Both the position numbers and the translations under genes were made by a program. The notes under the pieces were generated by a model that saw only the letters and a program-made list of their open reading frames with translations, searched no databases and was not told where the DNA came from. From [Actinomadura] parvosata subsp. kistnae (lineage in GTDB: Bacteria; Actinomycetota; Actinomycetes; Streptosporangiales; Streptosporangiaceae): a stretch of DNA of 64,000 bases. The DNA lies in assembly GCF_900323885.1 (NCBI RefSeq), contig NZ_OOHJ01000030.1:62001-126000 (forward strand), written 5' to 3'. Below are positions 32,732 through 42,208 of the stretch, in pieces (positions within the stretch are counted from its first letter, which is position 1; each line of letters begins with the position of its first letter).

Positions 32732-34827
32732 TCATACTGCTCTCCTTCGATACTTTCGAGGGGGTTTGACTTCGAAGCCGGGTGGCCGGCGCTCTGCGAA
32801 GGGTCTGCCCTGTGCCGGTCGTGGGGCGTCGGGGCCGGGTGCGGGGAACAGGTAGCCGTTCTTGTCGTTGTAGGCGGTTCCGGTGATCAGGCCGTTGCGG
32901 CGCCAGATCTTCACGGTCTGGGGTGTGGTCCCGACGGCGTGGGCGTACTCGGTGCCGGTGAGCAGGCCTTGGTCGCGTAGCCGCTGGTAGCGGTGGGTCA
33001 GGTGGTAGGCGTCGCGGATGTCGCGGACCATCAGCGCGTTGTAGGGGCGGCCTTTGCCGCTGCGGATGCCGCGCTGGTTGAGGATGTCGGCGATCTGCCG
33101 GTGGGTGTGCTGGTTCAGCAGATCGTCGATCAACGCGACGGTGTCGGGGTGGGTCTGCCAGGATTTGCCGCCGCCGACGGGCTTGTCCAGCGTCAGTGTG
33201 TGGTTCTGACCGCCGCTGAGCCGGATCCGGGCGATCAGCTGATCGGTCTTGTCCAGGGTGATGTCGGTGATGAGCAGGCGGGCGATGCGTTTGCGTTCCC
33301 GCATCGGGGTGGCCGCATCGTGCCAGAGCGCGTGGACGTCGGCGGCGAGCGCGGTCAACCGTGTCCGGGTGGTCTGCGCCAGCGGGGCGGCGGCGCGGGT
33401 GGCCGTGTCGTAGTCCTGCCTGGCCGCGCGGACCTCGCGCAGGGCGGTGTTCCAGTCGGCTTCCAGGGTGTCGGCGACCAGCCGGTTGCCGGGGTCGACG
33501 GCCAGGTAGCGGCGGCGGGCCAGATCCGCGCGCTGCTCGGCGCGTTGCACGTGGGCCGCGCGCAGCCGGTCGGCTTGCTGCTCGCGTGCGGCGATTTGGT
33601 CGGTGACGGCCAGGGCGGTCTCCACGGCCAGCGGGGTGAGCTGGGCGAGCAGCAGGTCCGCGACGGCCTGGTCGAGTTTGGCGCCGGGGATGCGCTGGCA
33701 GATGCGGGTGCCGTTCTGGATCGCTTCACTCATGCACCGGTATTCGGGCCAGAGCTGGTCACGGTAGTGGCGGTAGGCGACCGTCATCCGGCGGCCGCAC
33801 CGGCCGCAGAGCACCAGGCCCTGCAGCAGGGCAGGGCCCTCGCGGGGTGGCCCGGCCTTGCGTTCCTGCCCCCGCGATTGCGCGTTGCCGGCCAGCCGGG
33901 TCAGGTTGGCTTCCCACTGACCGAGGCTGATATACCCCGGGTGGTGATCGGCGATCATGGTGTCCCACTGCTCGCGGGGCAACAGTTCGAAGGCGATGCG
34001 GCCGTCCGGGGTGCGGATGGTGCGGCGCCGCCCGTAACAGAACGCGCCCGCGTAGCAGGGATTGTGCAGAATCGACAGCACCCGCCAGTGTTTGAGCGGC
34101 TCCCAGAGCAACTGGCCCTTGCGCGGCCCGGTCCGGATCCGCGCCGGGAACAGCAGCCCGTCCCGGGCGAAGGCGGTGACCACGGCGCGGGCCGAGCCGG
34201 TCTGGGCGAACAGGGCGAACAGCCGCTCCAGCGCGCCGCGGATCTGCGCGTCGGGGTCCAAGATCGGGTGGTCGGCGCCGTCATAGCAGTAGCCGATCGG
34301 CAGCGCCTGCTTGAGCTGTCCGCGCCGGGCCTTGGACAACTGGCCGCCGCGCAGCCGGGCGCCGAGCAGATGCAGCTCGGCCTCCGACATGGTGCCCTTC
34401 ATGCCCAGCACGAGCCGGTCGTTGAACGTGCGGGGGTCATAGAGGCCGTCCTCGTCCAGGATCAGCGTGCCGGTCAGGGCGCAGATCTCCAGCAGCCGAT
34501 GCCAGTCGGTGTTGTTGCGCGCCAGCCGGAGACCTCCAGCCCGAGCACTATCCCGGCCCTGCCCAGGCCGACCTCGGCGACCAGGCGCTGGAACCCGTCG
34601 CGATCGGCCGAACTGGCGCCCGAGCGTCCCTGATCGGTGTCGATCACGGTGATCTGCGCATCGCTCCAGCCCAGCGCGATCGCCCGGCCTCGCAGGTCGT
34701 ACTGCCGCCAGGTCGACTCGGTGTTGTTGACCACCTGTTTCAGCGACGACTGGCGGACATACAGGTAGGCGTCACGCCGCAGATGCCCGGCGGTCACCTT
34801 CGCCGCTCCGGTCATGTCCCGATGCAT
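32732..34827 (-). pseudogene. large serine recombinase, one frameshift
   Basis: The N-terminal resolvase domain starts AYLYVRQSSLKQVVNN with the catalytic Ser (RQSS) and has TDQGRSGAS and VLGLEVS. At about 34530 one base seems missing (CTCCGGCTGG where CTCCCGGCTGG would continue the frame). The rest reads RNNTDWHRLLE, LVLGMKGTMSEAELH, a recombinase domain, a zinc ribbon (CGRCGRRM... CMSEAIQNGTRIC) and a coiled coil to 32732. Restored length is about 694 aa. A start at 34815 (ATGA overlap with the upstream gene) is likelier than 34827. It would integrate and excise the unit; as written it is inactive. Confidence 0.85.
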
Positions 34828-35180
34828 AACAGCCTCCTCTCATCCGCGTTCAGGGTTATCGCCGGCCCGGGCGCACCCGGTGCGCCCGTCGCACCGGCCA
34901 TGACGAGCGAAGCCAGCACATCCACCAGATGCGCGCACCGCCCGCCGTCCGGCAGGTCCGCTGTCACCGGCCGGTCCGGCTCCAGCGCCGGGCCGCCTGC
35001 CGGAGTACGGCGCGGGGCCGGAAGGAGGGCCACGGCCGCTGCCCAGGCCGCCATGCCGGAGCGGGCCAGCACGCTCCAGGCCTGCCGCCAGCCGTTTCCC
35101 CTGCCGCCGAGCACCGCCGCGCGCAGGCTCTCGTAGTGTTCGCTGATCGTGGCCGGGCTGAACCTCTCCCTGGGGATCAG
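34812..35180 (-). CDS. small unknown protein of the serine-recombinase transposon
   Basis: The 122-codon frame reads IPRERFSPATISEHYESLRAAVLGGRGNGWRQ and then a Gly/Ala/Pro-rich region with HLVDVLASLVMAG. The likely start is a CTG at 35180 overlapping the previous stop as CTGA; a GTG at 35114 is the alternative. It overlaps the recombinase start. Its position between the HTH and recombinase genes suggests a helper in recombination. No known domain is recognised. Confidence 0.5.
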   Translation of the reverse strand: MIPRERFSPATISEHYESLRAAVLGGRGNGWRQAWSVLARSGMAAWAAAVALLPAPRRTPAGGPALEPDRPVTADLPDGGRCAHLVDVLASLVMAGATGAPGAPGPAITLNADERRLLCIGT

Positions 35181-35647
35181 CGCCCAGTCGCCGCCTCCGG
35201 ATCATGGGGTTCGCGTCGCCGCAGCAGTGCCCGCTCCACCGAGCGCGGATGCACCCCGAAGCCGAACTCGGCTTCGATGAGCCGGGCCAGCGCCCGGCCC
35301 TTGAGATGCGGGTCGGCTGCCCGCCACTGCTCGACCCGGTCCATGACCTGCCGGGTCAGCTTGCGCGGCCCTTTCGGGCCGGGCTTGCCCGGCACCAGCC
35401 CCGCCGGGCCCGCCGCCTCCAGCGCGGCAGCGGCGGAATAGAACGAGGCCCGGGAGAAGCCGAACGCGGCGGCCGCGACTGTGACCGGCACCCTATCGAC
35501 CAGAACCCTGCGCACCATCTCGTACTTGACCTGCACGAGATCACGCGGGTCGAAGAACGCCGAGGAGCAGAACAGCGGATCGACCACCGCGCCGGCCCGC
35601 TGGTTGAACACCCCGCCCGCTGTCAGCGCTGCCGCTTTGCTGTCCAT
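35177..35647 (-). CDS. helix-turn-helix protein of the serine-recombinase transposon
   Basis: The 156-aa protein has a transposase-like helix-turn-helix at about residues 45-90 (VRRVLVDRVPVTVAAAAFGFSR then ASFYSAAAALEAAG) and a second helical region (LKGRALARLIEAEFGFGVHPRSVERAL) like the two HTH units at the start of IS630-type transposases. A catalytic domain is absent. It probably binds the transposon ends or regulates the recombinase. Confidence 0.7.
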   Translation of the reverse strand: MDSKAAALTAGGVFNQRAGAVVDPLFCSSAFFDPRDLVQVKYEMVRRVLVDRVPVTVAAAAFGFSRASFYSAAAALEAAGPAGLVPGKPGPKGPRKLTRQVMDRVEQWRAADPHLKGRALARLIEAEFGFGVHPRSVERALLRRREPHDPEAATGR

Positions 35648-35685
35648 CGTCTCTCCCGGGAGTTGCCCCGATCTATGCTCGGATA

Positions 35686-35803
35686 ATTACGCCGCGTGCC
35701 TTGGAAGACAAGCCCGGCAACCTCGATCCTGAGGCATAACAACCAGCCCAGACCGATAGCCGGACGGAACCGCAAGACAGGGAATGAATCGACGCGGCGT
35801 AAT
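35686..35803. repeat. 12-bp inverted repeat between the transposon HTH and DUF5372 genes
   Basis: ATTACGCCGCGT (35686-35697) recurs as its perfect complement at 35792-35803, 94 bp apart, flanking the presumed promoter of the HTH-recombinase unit. It may be an operator pair for the HTH protein. Confidence 0.5.
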
Positions 35804-35860
35804 CTTCCGACGCTCGCGGCGCAGACTCCTGGTCATGATCGAAGTCCGCGACCAGGAGTG

Positions 35861-36106
35861 TCACAAGGTCCGGCGATCGATCAGATCCGCCAGCGCCACC
35901 AGGTCCGCGGTCCGGAACGGACACCGTCCCGCGGCCATGACCCGGAACGGGTCATCGGCCACCACGTCCGTCCAAGCTGCGGGGATAGGCCGCCGCCGGC
36001 CCTGCTCGTCGAGATAGAACACCACATCGCCGCTCCAGCACCGCCACCGCGCCACGAACTGCAGCACCTGCCCGGCCAGCGGATGGAACGGATGAGTAAC
36101 ACTCAC
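35861..36106 (-). CDS. DUF5372-family protein
   Basis: The 81-aa protein begins MSVTHPFHPLAGQVLQFV and has VVFYLDEQGRRRPIPAAWTDV, the usual pattern of DUF5372. Such proteins are found with serine-recombinase transposons; the function is unknown. It is first in the four-gene unit, 50 bp inside the right end. Confidence 0.75.
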   Translation of the reverse strand: MSVTHPFHPLAGQVLQFVARWRCWSGDVVFYLDEQGRRRPIPAAWTDVVADDPFRVMAAGRCPFRTADLVALADLIDRRTL

Positions 36107-36155
36107 CAGACCATCTTGAGAGTCGTGAACCTGAGGAGTTGACGGATCGGGATAA

Positions 36156-36375
36156 TGCGATCACCGAGAGCTTCTTCGCCTCGCTGGAATGCGAGCTGAT
36201 TGACCGGCGCACCTTCCACACCAGGTCAGAAGCCGAACGGGCCCTGTTCAGTTACATCGAGGGGTTCTACAACCCGCGTCGCCGCCACTCGGCCAACGGC
36301 CAGCTCAGCCCCGCCGAATACGAACGCCGCCACGCGCTCAAGAACGCCCAAGACCTCGACTATGCTGCCGCGTAG
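36156..36375 (+). pseudogene. IS3-family OrfB, C-terminal part
   Basis: The frame continues NAITESFFASLECELIDRRTF with the catalytic Glu, and then YIEGFYNPRRRHSANGQLSP, ending at TAG 36373-36375. It is the missing end of the OrfB begun at 32036. Confidence 0.9.
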
Positions 36376-36627
36376 TCGCAAGCCCTGATGTGTCTATCGA
36401 ACCGGGGCAACTTCAGATCATCACATAAGGCGCAAATAAGACTAAAGATCGTTTTCGGTGACGGGAAATGGCTGTTCCGTAGCGAGCGCGAGGTCAGCGA
36501 CAGTGTGGGGCCGGATGCGGCATCTGCGAAAGGTCAGAGGTTAATAACACGCTTAGCCCTGGGACCGGAGATGATCACCGCGGTGACGGGTAGCCCGCTC
36601 TTGCCAGGTGGATGGTGCTGGACAAGC

Positions 36628-36662
36628 AGGAGGCAGGTCTGTGTGCAGCTGACCTGCCTCCT
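36628..36662 (-). terminator. 12-bp hairpin downstream of the integrase gene
   Basis: AGGAGGCAGGTC and GACCTGCCTCCT pair perfectly over 12 bp around an 11-base loop, 19 bp past the integrase stop. The stretch 36421-36627 before it holds no gene. Confidence 0.7.
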
Positions 36663-36680
36663 GTGAACCTCGCCCTGTGC

Positions 36681-38378
36681 CTAGCTGGTAGGCAGGTGGA
36701 TCACCGTCCCGCCCTTGTCTGCGGCCCTTTCGTCCGTCGTGTCTCGTCCGGGGCGCGGGATGCGCCGTCCGGGAGGCAGTGGCCGTGGTGCAGGTGTGGG
36801 AGTTCCGGTGAGGAAGGCAGCGGTTGCCTCGGCTGCCGCGGCTGCGGCTTCGGGGTAGATGCTGGTGTAGGTGTCGCGGGTGAACGCCGAGGAGGTGTGC
36901 CCGAGGGTCTCATGCACGATCTTGATGTCCACTCCGGCCGCGAGCATGGCGGTCGCGGCGCCGTGGCGCAGGTCATGCAGCCGGATCGGCGGCAACCCTG
37001 CCCGGTGGCAGATGCTGTAGAAGCGGTCGGTGACGTGCTGGGGGTGCAGGGGCCGGCCGATCTCGTCGCTGAAGACGAACCCGGACTCGATCCAGTCCTC
37101 GCCTGCGGCCAGCCGTTCCCGCCTCTGGCGTTTGTCGTGCTCCTTGAGAAGGATCATCGTCTCGGCATCGACAGCGATCTCGCGGTCGCTGGCGTCGGTC
37201 TTCGGGGCGCCCTGGATCGGCTCCCAGCCGAGCTGGGTGATCTGCCAGTGAATCCCGATCCTGGCGGTGGAGTAGTTGACATCCGGCTTGCGCAGACCCA
37301 CGCCCTCACCGCGTCGCAGGCCGCGCGTAGCGATCAGCCGGAACAACACGAAAAGCCGATCCTCGCGGGCGTAGGCAAGGAACGCCTTCGTCTGCTCGGC
37401 CGTCCACACCATCACCGAGGAGGGCCTGGGCGTACTGATGTAGGCGGCGATCGGATCGACCCGCCGCCCCACACGGGCTCGCTGGAGCAGGTTGAGGTGC
37501 GCGGCGTGATCGGCACGCCACTGCTGCACCTTCTCCTCGGTCCACACGAGCGGCTTCGGCCGGTCGATCGCTGGCAGTTCGACCACGGAGGCGGGGTTGA
37601 AGTCCAGGAGCCGGTCTTGCCGGATCGCCATGTTGAGGGCGTGGCGGAGGGTAGCGCGAATGCGATGCATGCTCGTCGGGCCAACCGGTCGCCGGTAGCG
37701 GACCGCCCGGACGCGGGCGGGGTCGCCGCTGGCACGTTCGGCTGCGATGGTGTCGTTGAACTCCTCGATCGCATCGAACATGCCCGCGATGTCGGAGACC
37801 CGTAGCTTGTCCAGCCGGATGCTCCCGAGGTAGGGGGCGAGGTAGAGCCGGACATGCGACTCATAGGAGCGCCTGGTGGTCGGCTCAATGGCGCGCTTAC
37901 GCTTGAGGAACTCCGCCAACCACTCCTCGACCGTGACATGGCGGTTGAGGTCTTGGCGAGTGCGGACCTTGCGCCGCACCTCCTCGACATCGGGCAAGCC
38001 CTTGGTGTCCTTGAGCACCGACAGCATCAGCGCAGTGATCTGCCGCCGCACCCCAGGGTCGGGGTCGAGGGCGAGCAGGCTTCGGGCGTGCTCCAGCTCG
38101 GCTTCGGCAGACTCCAGGGTGGCGAAGCCACGGCGGCGCAGCGGGTTGTGCCGCGTGCCGTCAGCGTGAGCGGGCAACCCCAGCTGGTAGCCCCAGGAAC
38201 CGTGGGTCGTACTCCACCGGCCTCCGCCGTCACCGTGCGGGCGGCGCAGCTTCGGGCAGTTCTTCCCGAGCCGCTTGCCGGTGGCCGGGTCCTTGCAGGC
38301 ACAGCTCTTGAACGTGGTGCCCTTGGCGACACCCGGCTCTCCAGCTGTGGTGTGCGGATCTTTCGCTATCAAGGTCAT
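36681..38378 (-). CDS. tyrosine recombinase (phage/ICE-type integrase)
   Basis: The 565-aa protein has a Cys-containing N-terminal arm region (SCACKDPATGKRLGKNCP), a core-binding domain (VTVEEWLAEFLKRKRAIEPTTRRSYESHVRLYL) and a catalytic domain with the Arg in TRGLRRGEG, HDLRHG (His-x-x-Arg) and GHTSSAFTRDTYTS (His and nucleophile Tyr). The start at 38378 overlaps the excisionase stop by 4 bp. It drives site-specific integration of an actinomycete element. The 3' tRNA-Lys fragment at 40043 may be its attachment site. Confidence 0.93.
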   Translation of the reverse strand: MTLIAKDPHTTAGEPGVAKGTTFKSCACKDPATGKRLGKNCPKLRRPHGDGGGRWSTTHGSWGYQLGLPAHADGTRHNPLRRRGFATLESAEAELEHARSLLALDPDPGVRRQITALMLSVLKDTKGLPDVEEVRRKVRTRQDLNRHVTVEEWLAEFLKRKRAIEPTTRRSYESHVRLYLAPYLGSIRLDKLRVSDIAGMFDAIEEFNDTIAAERASGDPARVRAVRYRRPVGPTSMHRIRATLRHALNMAIRQDRLLDFNPASVVELPAIDRPKPLVWTEEKVQQWRADHAAHLNLLQRARVGRRVDPIAAYISTPRPSSVMVWTAEQTKAFLAYAREDRLFVLFRLIATRGLRRGEGVGLRKPDVNYSTARIGIHWQITQLGWEPIQGAPKTDASDREIAVDAETMILLKEHDKRQRRERLAAGEDWIESGFVFSDEIGRPLHPQHVTDRFYSICHRAGLPPIRLHDLRHGAATAMLAAGVDIKIVHETLGHTSSAFTRDTYTSIYPEAAAAAAEATAAFLTGTPTPAPRPLPPGRRIPRPGRDTTDERAADKGGTVIHLPTS

Positions 38379-38632
38379 CCTTCCTCGCTTGCCGGACGGT
38401 CTTGCCTGCCGTCCGCGTCCGTGCTGGTGTGGTCGAGTAGCGACCGCAGTCCGCGCAGCGGCACCGCGTACCGGCCGCCGATGCGCAGCACCCGGCACGG
38501 GACCTCACCCGTCCGGGCGAGGCGGTAGGCCTTGCTACGGCCCATGCCGAGCAGCCGCCCGGCGGCGAGCAAGCTGATCACCTCAGGCGTTATCTGCTGC
38601 TCTGGGTGGCTGGTCGGGGTTGTGCTGGTCAT
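38375..38632 (-). CDS. AlpA-like excisionase / HTH protein
   Basis: The 85-aa protein has the winged MerR/AlpA-type motif of excisionases: EVISLLAAGRLLGMGRSKAYRLARTGEVPCRVLRIGGRYAVP. It overlaps the integrase gene by 4 bp, the typical xis-int pair. It should bend attachment-site DNA to direct excision. Confidence 0.88.
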   Translation of the reverse strand: MTSTTPTSHPEQQITPEVISLLAAGRLLGMGRSKAYRLARTGEVPCRVLRIGGRYAVPLRGLRSLLDHTSTDADGRQDRPASEEG

Positions 38633-40042
38633 GCATCGCCTCCGTGACGTTGATGAACACCGACGCGCAGAACGGCGCGGCCCGTACGGTCATGGCGGGC
38701 TGTGCTGGGCGCTACGCCGCCACCCCGGCCCCATCCGCCCCACGGCGGGGGTGTGGCCGCCGTTCATCGACAGACGGCCACAGCCCCACCACGGGGTTCG
38801 GTACGGGGCCGGGCTGGTGGCGGCGGTATCGACGCCCACCTCCATGGCCCGGGTCAAGCGAAATCCACAGGTCAGTGCCCGCACCCCAGCTCCCGGCCCA
38901 AATCTGGGCCAAGGACGAGGGGGACGGAACCGAGTACTCCAGCGCGCGGCTGTCTGACAGGACGGACCCAGGCGCGGACGGCTCTGACGCCGAGTGCGAC
39001 TTCGGCCGTGTGAACAGCAGTAGCTCCACATACGCCCCTGCGCTCGCCGGCAGCCCGGCGCACTCCGGCAAGCGGCAGTTTCGGCGTCGGCTGCGGCCAG
39101 CCACACGATCAGCGGCCGATGCCCCCACTCAGGGGCCCGCACCTCCCGCCTCACGCCGCTTCCGGCGGCGTCGTTCGCGGGTGATGGGAAGGTGATGGAT
39201 GACGTTTCGGTGGTGGAGTTAAGAACGGTGGTCGAGGTGGTGGCGAGTTCGGTCATGTGGGTGTGGCCCGAGCACCGGGTCACTGATCCCTGTCACTAAT
39301 CCAAATACCTGTCCGAAGGCCCGGGTTAGGACAACCGATCAAGCAAAATTTCGACAATGCCTGCTAATGCCAAGCGCCTTCAGGTACTTCCCGCTCCTGG
39401 CCGATCAGGTCTCGATCCGGTCATCCACAGCAGGTGTGCGGGACGCCCTGCATTTCGACCCGGGGCGCGGCGCCCAACACCAACCCTCCTCGGCGAACGC
39501 GATCAACCGTCGAGCGCCCCTTCCCGGGGGCTTCCCAGACATCCCAGACATCGGGGCCGGCAGCGGCCTTGCCGGCCCACACCGCGACGGAACGCTCGGC
39601 ACCGTCATAGGACGTGGAGACAGGCGGCCTGCCCGACGCAGATGGTCACCAGCCGAAGGCGCCACCGCGCCAGGCTTCCCTGCCAGGGCCGGCCCAGCCC
39701 CTGGAGGTTCTCGGCGAACTGGCTGGAAAATAGGTAACCGTCCACCGTCCCGATCTCAGAAAGCGGAGGTCCTTCCCGTGCCACCTGACTCAACACCGGC
39801 TCGAAAGGCCGAGGTAGGACAGCGCGACAGTTCAGTCTTTAGCAAAATCGACATCGGATTCCACGCCGGACACCTGGAGCAACCAACCGCCAAGCGAGGG
39901 TGATGAATACATGCCATTTATGAACAAATCGACGCGAATGTTTTGTCACTGAATGTCCGGATAGAACGCACTCGCAGCGACATATCTCAACCCTGCGCAA
40001 CCGCCTGCGGCATGCTCCGACATGCAGCGACGGACCTTTGGG
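38633..40042. other. 1.4-kb stretch without a supported gene
   Basis: Long but overlapping ORFs exist on all frames, none with a recognised domain, RBS-backed start or consistent codon bias. A minus-strand reading with a plausible start (MTELATTSTTVLNS, about 39250) loses coherence after 50 residues and might be a remnant of an element gene (for example a replication gene, which often precedes xis-int). I cannot support any product. Confidence 0.4.
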
Positions 40043-40087
40043 TTTTTAATCCGTAGGTTCCGGGTTCGAGCCCCGGGCGCCCTGCCA
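40043..40087 (+). tRNA. 3' fragment of a tRNA-Lys(TTT) gene, probable attachment-site remnant
   Basis: TTTTTAATCCGTAGG matches the anticodon loop, 3' anticodon stem and variable loop. CCGGG-TTCGAGC-CCCGG is a perfect T arm, and the acceptor 3' strand plus CCA end at 40087. The 5' half is absent: the acceptor partner and D arm are not found upstream, and the bases before the anticodon do not form a 7-base loop. Such 3' pieces are left at the far end of elements integrated into tRNA genes. Confidence 0.7.
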
Positions 40088-40282
40088 CTCCACACCCTAT
40101 CTGACCTGGAATTTCTCGGTTCTCGGCTGCTTCTGTTGAGATGGAGAGCTGCCGGTGGTTGCTCGGCGGCTGCTCTTCGGCATATGGCCGGGCGTTCCGC
40201 CGCACGGCATGGAACGGTCTGACAACCGCGACCCGCAAGTTGGTCAAGGAATGCCGGGCACGCCGGTCGGCTGGATCCGCTG

Positions 40283-41980
40283 TCAGAGTGGGACCTGCCA
40301 GCGTAGCCGGGTGCCGCCCTGCTGCGGGGCGTCCAGCTCGGCGGTGCCGCCCAGGCGGGCGGCGCGTTCCTCGATGTTGCGTAGGCCGCTGCGGCGCCCG
40401 CCCTCCCCTGCTCCGACGCCGTTGTCGGTGATCGTGAGGGTGAGCCGGCGGTCCGCGACCTCGATGGAGACCTCGGCCCGGGTGGCGTGGGAGTGGCGTA
40501 CCACGTTGGACAGCGCTTCGCGCAGGACGGCCAGCAGGTGCTCGGCGGGCTGCTCGCCCACGAGGGTGTCGATCTGGCCCTCCATGCGCAGGCCGGGCAT
40601 GAAGCCCAGATGACCGCCCGCGCCCTCCACCAGGTCGACGATCTGCGCGCGCAGGCTCGGGGCGCTGTCTTCGCGGGTGCCTTGGAGGGCGAAGATGGAC
40701 GAGCGGATCTGCCGGATCGTCTCGTCCAGCTCGTCGATGGCGTGCTGCAGCCGTTTGGAGGCTTCCGGCCGCTCCACCAGCCGGACCGTGCTCATCAGGG
40801 TCATGGCGGTGGCGAACAGGCGTTGGATGACCACGTCGTGCAGGTCCTTGGCGATGCGGTCGCGGTCTTCGAGCAGGCCGAGCCTTTCGGCGTCGCGGCG
40901 GGCCTCGGCGAGCTCCAGCGCGATCGCGGCCTGGCCGGCGAACGCCTGGAGCATCTGCTGGTCGGCGCGGCTGAAGGGCAGCCGGCCGCTGCGTTTGGTG
41001 AGCGTGAGCACGCCGCGCACGTGCGGTGCCGCGCCCACCGGCACCAGGAGCGCGGGTCCGTAGCCCAGCCGCCGCAGCGGCGAGTCGAGGTCGGTGACGT
41101 TCTGCAGGTCGGTCTCGGCTAGCGGCTCGCCCTGGGTGAACGCGTCTCCCGCCAAGGTGGCGGCGGTGTCGAAGGTGGCCCCCAGCAGCTCGTCGGCTCC
41201 TTCGCCGTCCGCCACCGCCACGGTCAGCCACTCGTGGGACGGCTCGGGCAGCAGCACCTGGACCAGGTCCGCGTCGCACATCCGGCGGGCGCGGGCCGCC
41301 ATCGTGGCGAGCACCTCGTGCGGGTCGGCGCCGGACAGCAGGCTGGTGGTGAGCTCGGCGGAGGCCTGCAGCCAGGTTTCGCGCCGCCGCGACTCCTCAT
41401 ACAGGCGGGCGTTCTCGACGGCGACGCCGGCGGCGGTGGCCAGGGCGATGACGACGGCCTCGTCCTCCTCGTCGAACTCGCCGCCGCCGCGCTTCTCGGT
41501 GAGATACAGGTTGCCGAAGACCTCGTCGCGGACGCGTACGGGCACGCCGAGGAAGGTGCCCATCGGCGGGTGGCCGGGCGGGAAGCCGTAGGATTCGGGG
41601 TGGTCGGAGATGCGGCCGAGCCGCAGCGGCCGCGCGTCCTTGATGAGCAGGCCGAGCAGGCCGAGCCCGTGCGGCCAGTGCTCGATGCGGGCGATCTCCT
41701 TCTCGGTGAGGCCGACGGGGATGAACTGCAGGAGCGTGTTCTCCTCGCCCACCACGCCGAGCGCGCCGTAGCTGGCGTCGACCAGCGTGGTCGCGGTCTC
41801 CACGATGCGCCGCAGCACGGTCTCCAGGTCGAGGTCGCTGCCCACGGACACGACGGCTTCGAGCAGGGCGTGCACGCGGTCACGGGTGGCCAGCACCGCG
41901 GTGAGCCTGGTCTGCAGCTCTGCCAGCAGCTCATCGAGTCGCATCTGGGGCATCAACGGACGAACCTCGCTTTCCGACAT
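40283..41980 (-). CDS. devS: DevS/DosT-like hypoxia sensor histidine kinase
   Basis: The 565-aa protein has two GAF domains (about 60-200 and 225-365), a HisKA_3 dimerisation region with RIAKDLHDVVIQRLF (phospho-acceptor His about 380) and an HATPase with ALSNVVRHSHA and GSGLRNIEER-like glycine motifs (GGRRSGLRNIEER). GAF1 holds FPPGHPPMGTFLGVPVRV with a His near 140, aligning with the haem-ligand His of M. tuberculosis DevS/DosT. It probably senses oxygen, NO or CO through haem. The ATG at 41980 fits the family N-terminus; the much longer open frame upstream is spurious. The regulator partner is at 43010. The 195 bp between this gene and the tRNA fragment hold nothing I can identify. Confidence 0.9.
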   Translation of the reverse strand: MSESEVRPLMPQMRLDELLAELQTRLTAVLATRDRVHALLEAVVSVGSDLDLETVLRRIVETATTLVDASYGALGVVGEENTLLQFIPVGLTEKEIARIEHWPHGLGLLGLLIKDARPLRLGRISDHPESYGFPPGHPPMGTFLGVPVRVRDEVFGNLYLTEKRGGGEFDEEDEAVVIALATAAGVAVENARLYEESRRRETWLQASAELTTSLLSGADPHEVLATMAARARRMCDADLVQVLLPEPSHEWLTVAVADGEGADELLGATFDTAATLAGDAFTQGEPLAETDLQNVTDLDSPLRRLGYGPALLVPVGAAPHVRGVLTLTKRSGRLPFSRADQQMLQAFAGQAAIALELAEARRDAERLGLLEDRDRIAKDLHDVVIQRLFATAMTLMSTVRLVERPEASKRLQHAIDELDETIRQIRSSIFALQGTREDSAPSLRAQIVDLVEGAGGHLGFMPGLRMEGQIDTLVGEQPAEHLLAVLREALSNVVRHSHATRAEVSIEVADRRLTLTITDNGVGAGEGGRRSGLRNIEERAARLGGTAELDAPQQGGTRLRWQVPL

Positions 41981-42140
41981 GCGATCAGTTTTGCATCCCG
42001 TCGGGTATGCGCCCACCCGTTGTCCGGCGTGTTCCTCAGCGCCCTGGTCGTCGCCTCCGCGTCCAGAACCGCGGCTGTCGACCTGTGGCGAACGTCCCCA
42101 CGGGCATGACACTCGGCCGCGACCAACGGCTGTGCCATGA

Positions 42141-42155
42141 GGGGCTTCGGTCCCT
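42141..42155. promoter_or_regulatory. DosR/DevR-type box before the CBS-BON gene
   Basis: GGGGCTTCGGTCCCT fits the DevR consensus with a TTCGG centre. It is 54 bp before the ATG at 42209. An in-frame ATG at 42137 falls on the box and is therefore unlikely to be the start. Confidence 0.65.
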
Positions 42156-42208
42156 ACGAGAGGCACCGCGGGAAGCGGTGTCATGGCAGTGGAGAGCGAA
42201 GGAGGACC

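Larger units (their letters stand above)
32720..36155 (-). mobile_element. serine-recombinase transposon inserted in IS3 orfB
   Basis: The unit carries four minus-strand genes: DUF5372 protein, helix-turn-helix protein, a small unknown ORF and a serine recombinase. At both joints the dinucleotide AA is shared (32720-32721 and 36154-36155), as expected for a 2-bp serine-recombinase crossover. The rejoined target would read GACAATGCG, coding for the FDNA motif of OrfB. There are no terminal inverted repeats that I can see. Confidence 0.8.
31678..36420 (+). mobile_element. IS3-family element split by a serine-recombinase transposon
   Basis: Imperfect 35-bp inverted repeats (left 31678-31712, right 36386-36420; both begin TGATCTGRAGTT from the outside) bound a two-ORF IS3 element. 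About 3.43 kb of foreign DNA interrupts orfB at 32720-36155. Removing that DNA rebuilds a continuous orfB reading frame. No matching short target duplication was found outside the repeats. Confidence 0.85.

Noticed and set aside
38690..39283. Replication initiator or transfer gene upstream of xis
   Set aside because: Suggestive position, but the reading loses coherence after about 50 residues and no Rep or Tra motif could be found.
40012..40087. A complete tRNA-Lys gene
   Set aside because: No 5' acceptor strand or D arm pairs with the 3' part, and the anticodon loop would have 15 bases; only a 3' fragment is present.
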